Shown: positions 62,918-64,000 of the stretch, one piece after another
How the letters are laid out: every line of letters begins with the position of its first letter
Numbering within the stretch: position 1 is the stretch's first letter
Source: Sphingomonas sp. S2M10
GTDB lineage: Bacteria > Pseudomonadota > Alphaproteobacteria > Sphingomonadales > Sphingomonadaceae
Direction of reading: 5' to 3'
Length of the DNA: 64,000 nucleotides
NCBI RefSeq assembly: GCF_012650175.1
Contig: NZ_JAAILI010000043.1
Location: 62,001 to 126,000, forward strand
The notes under the pieces: generated by a model
The model's database searches: none
Told to the model about the DNA's origin: nothing
What the model saw: the letters and a program-made list of their open reading frames with translations, nothing else
Program-made: the position numbers and the translations under genes

Positions 62918-64000
62918 TCAGTGCTTGCGGCGGGCCGTGTCGGTCGAGGCCCTATCCTCCGCATCCTGCCAAAGTGGCTGCGCCATGGCGGCGAAGGCCT
63001 CGGCAGGCGCCTTGGCGACGGCGCGATCATAGGTCAGCAGGCCATTGATCTCGCCTTCCACGTCCGTCGTCTGCGTGTAGACCGATGCGCTGAGGCCGTG
63101 GACCCGTGCCTGGCGGACGATCTCCTCGAACTTCCGCCGGTACCGCGCGAGATAGTCTTGGGAGTCGTTGGTCACCTGGTAGCTCCAGCGCTTGTCGTCG
63201 CGCCACAGATGCCCCTCGATCGGCTGACCGACCCCGCCATATTCGCCGATCACGATCGCCCGCTCGCTTTGCCGGGTAGGCACGTGCGGCACATCCTCAT
63301 AGGTGTGGATGTCGAACACGTCCGACGCCCCCGGCGCCACGTCCAGCCACCCGCTATCGGCATTCACCAGCCGGCTGGGATCCATGCCCTTCACGAACCG
63401 GGCGAGCGTGGCGGAATCATATTGGCCCCAGCCTTCGTTGTTCACCACCCACAGCACGATCGAGGGAAACGCCCGCAGACGGCCGATCATCCGCGACAGT
63501 TCGACCTGCTGCTGCGCCATCACGTCGGACGAGAGCACGGCCTGACTCTGGCTGGACCCGGTGACGAACTGGTCCTCGCCGCCGCCCGACGGCATGTCCT
63601 GCCAGATCAGCATGCCCATGTGATCGGCATCGTAATAGAAGCGGGCAGGCTCGACCTTGATGTGCTTGCGGACCATGTTGAAGCCCGCCTTTTTCAGGAA
63701 CTCCAGGTCGTAGCGCATCGCGGCTTCGCTCGGCGGCGTCAGCAGACCGTCCGGCCACCAGCCCTGGTCGAGCACGCCGTTCTGGAAATAGGGCTTGTTG
63801 TTGAGCAGCAGCGCGGGCTGGCCGGTGACCTTGCCGGGTCCGACCGAAATCTTGCGCATCGCGAAATAGCCGTTCACCCGATCGCGCGGCGCACCGGTCA
63901 CCTCGGCGGCAGCGTAGCTCGCGATCTCGCCGCTGGTGAAGCGCGCATCATAGGCGGCGCGATCGCGTTCAGGCTTGCCGGCATAGGGATCGCGAACCGT
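62918..64000 (-). CDS. Glycoside hydrolase family 2 protein, C-terminal part (5' end outside window)
   Basis: At least 360 residues of a GH2 enzyme whose start lies beyond the window. The TIM-barrel part contains YDLEFLKKAGFNMVRKHIKV, the acid/base glutamate in VVNNEGWGQYDS and the nucleophile glutamate in IVIGEYGGVGQPIEGH. The short C-terminal end (LWQDAEDRASTDTARRKH) closes the protein. Substrate class (beta-galactoside, glucuronide or mannoside) cannot be told from this part. It may belong to another sugar locus to the right. Confidence 0.85.
   Translation of the reverse strand, partial: TVRDPYAGKPERDRAAYDARFTSGEIASYAAAEVTGAPRDRVNGYFAMRKISVGPGKVTGQPALLLNNKPYFQNGVLDQGWWPDGLLTPPSEAAMRYDLEFLKKAGFNMVRKHIKVEPARFYYDADHMGMLIWQDMPSGGGEDQFVTGSSQSQAVLSSDVMAQQQVELSRMIGRLRAFPSIVLWVVNNEGWGQYDSATLARFVKGMDPSRLVNADSGWLDVAPGASDVFDIHTYEDVPHVPTRQSERAIVIGEYGGVGQPIEGHLWRDDKRWSYQVTNDSQDYLARYRRKFEEIVRQARVHGLSASVYTQTTDVEGEINGLLTYDRAVAKAPAEAFAAMAQPLWQDAEDRASTDTARRKH

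Overview
The window is a GC-rich chromosomal segment with dense coding, short intergenic gaps, frequent 4-bp ATGA/GTGA overlaps and several GTG/TTG starts. The gene content points to an alphaproteobacterium of the Sphingomonadaceae, most likely Sphingomonas: an exosortase-A-type exopolysaccharide cluster, many TonB-dependent receptors with the EIVVTG plug motif, a split cytochrome c maturation operon, elongator tRNA-Met, tRNA-His with an encoded G-1, and a ydbH-ynbE-ydbL cluster. This assignment is inferred from content and not from any database search.

Layout. 1-5.5 kb: part of an exosortase A (XrtA)-associated polysaccharide locus (chain-length determinant, outer-membrane export lipoprotein, PLP decarboxylase, acyl-CoA ligase, and divergently an acyl carrier protein and two hydrolases). 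5.5-11.5 kb: thioredoxin reductase, a 45-residue membrane protein, an HD-GYP protein and a large periplasmic-propeller histidine kinase, then tRNA-Met. 11.6-17.5 kb: 2H phosphoesterase, Kup potassium transporter, an Lrp regulator divergent from alanine dehydrogenase, and a radical SAM protein with an N-terminal cysteine-rich module. 17.5-22.4 kb: ccmCDEFGHI, all transcribed leftward. 22.4-26.6 kb: a yybP-ykoY manganese riboswitch in front of a GDT1/UPF0016 transporter, leucine dehydrogenase, tRNA-His, a degenerate GspE-like ATPase and a prolyl-4-hydroxylase-like oxygenase. 26.6-32.3 kb: a TonB receptor with a partner lipoprotein, preceded by a PHO-box-like repeat, and an EamA transporter. 32.3-40.4 kb: tRNA-Val and a proteostasis block (HU, Lon, M1 aminopeptidase, ClpX, ClpP) with RpoH-like promoters at lon and possibly clpP. 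40.5-46.2 kb: small redox/stress genes (pirin with a divergent LysR regulator, a STAS-like protein, paired OsmC proteins, DoxX, a UBP-type zinc finger).

46.3-55.6 kb is a carbohydrate-utilisation locus: a sugar:cation symporter, a GH3 beta-glucosidase, a LacI regulator with a perfect 24-bp operator in the divergent promoter, an Oar-like TonB receptor and a secreted glycoamylase-like (GH144-type) enzyme. The simplest reading is outer-membrane uptake of a beta-glucan oligomer, periplasmic trimming by the GH144-like and GH3 enzymes, and import of the products by the symporter, all under LacI control. A beta-1,2-glucan substrate is a testable guess.

55.6-64 kb: a dienelactone hydrolase, a two-gene osmoprotectant ABC system with a permease-binding protein fusion, the ydbL-ynbE-ydbH envelope lipid-transport cluster and the 3' part of a GH2 glycosidase that runs off the window. 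I see no CRISPR array, insertion sequence, prophage or rRNA. No gap between genes is longer than about 300 bases once the riboswitch and the small genes are counted.
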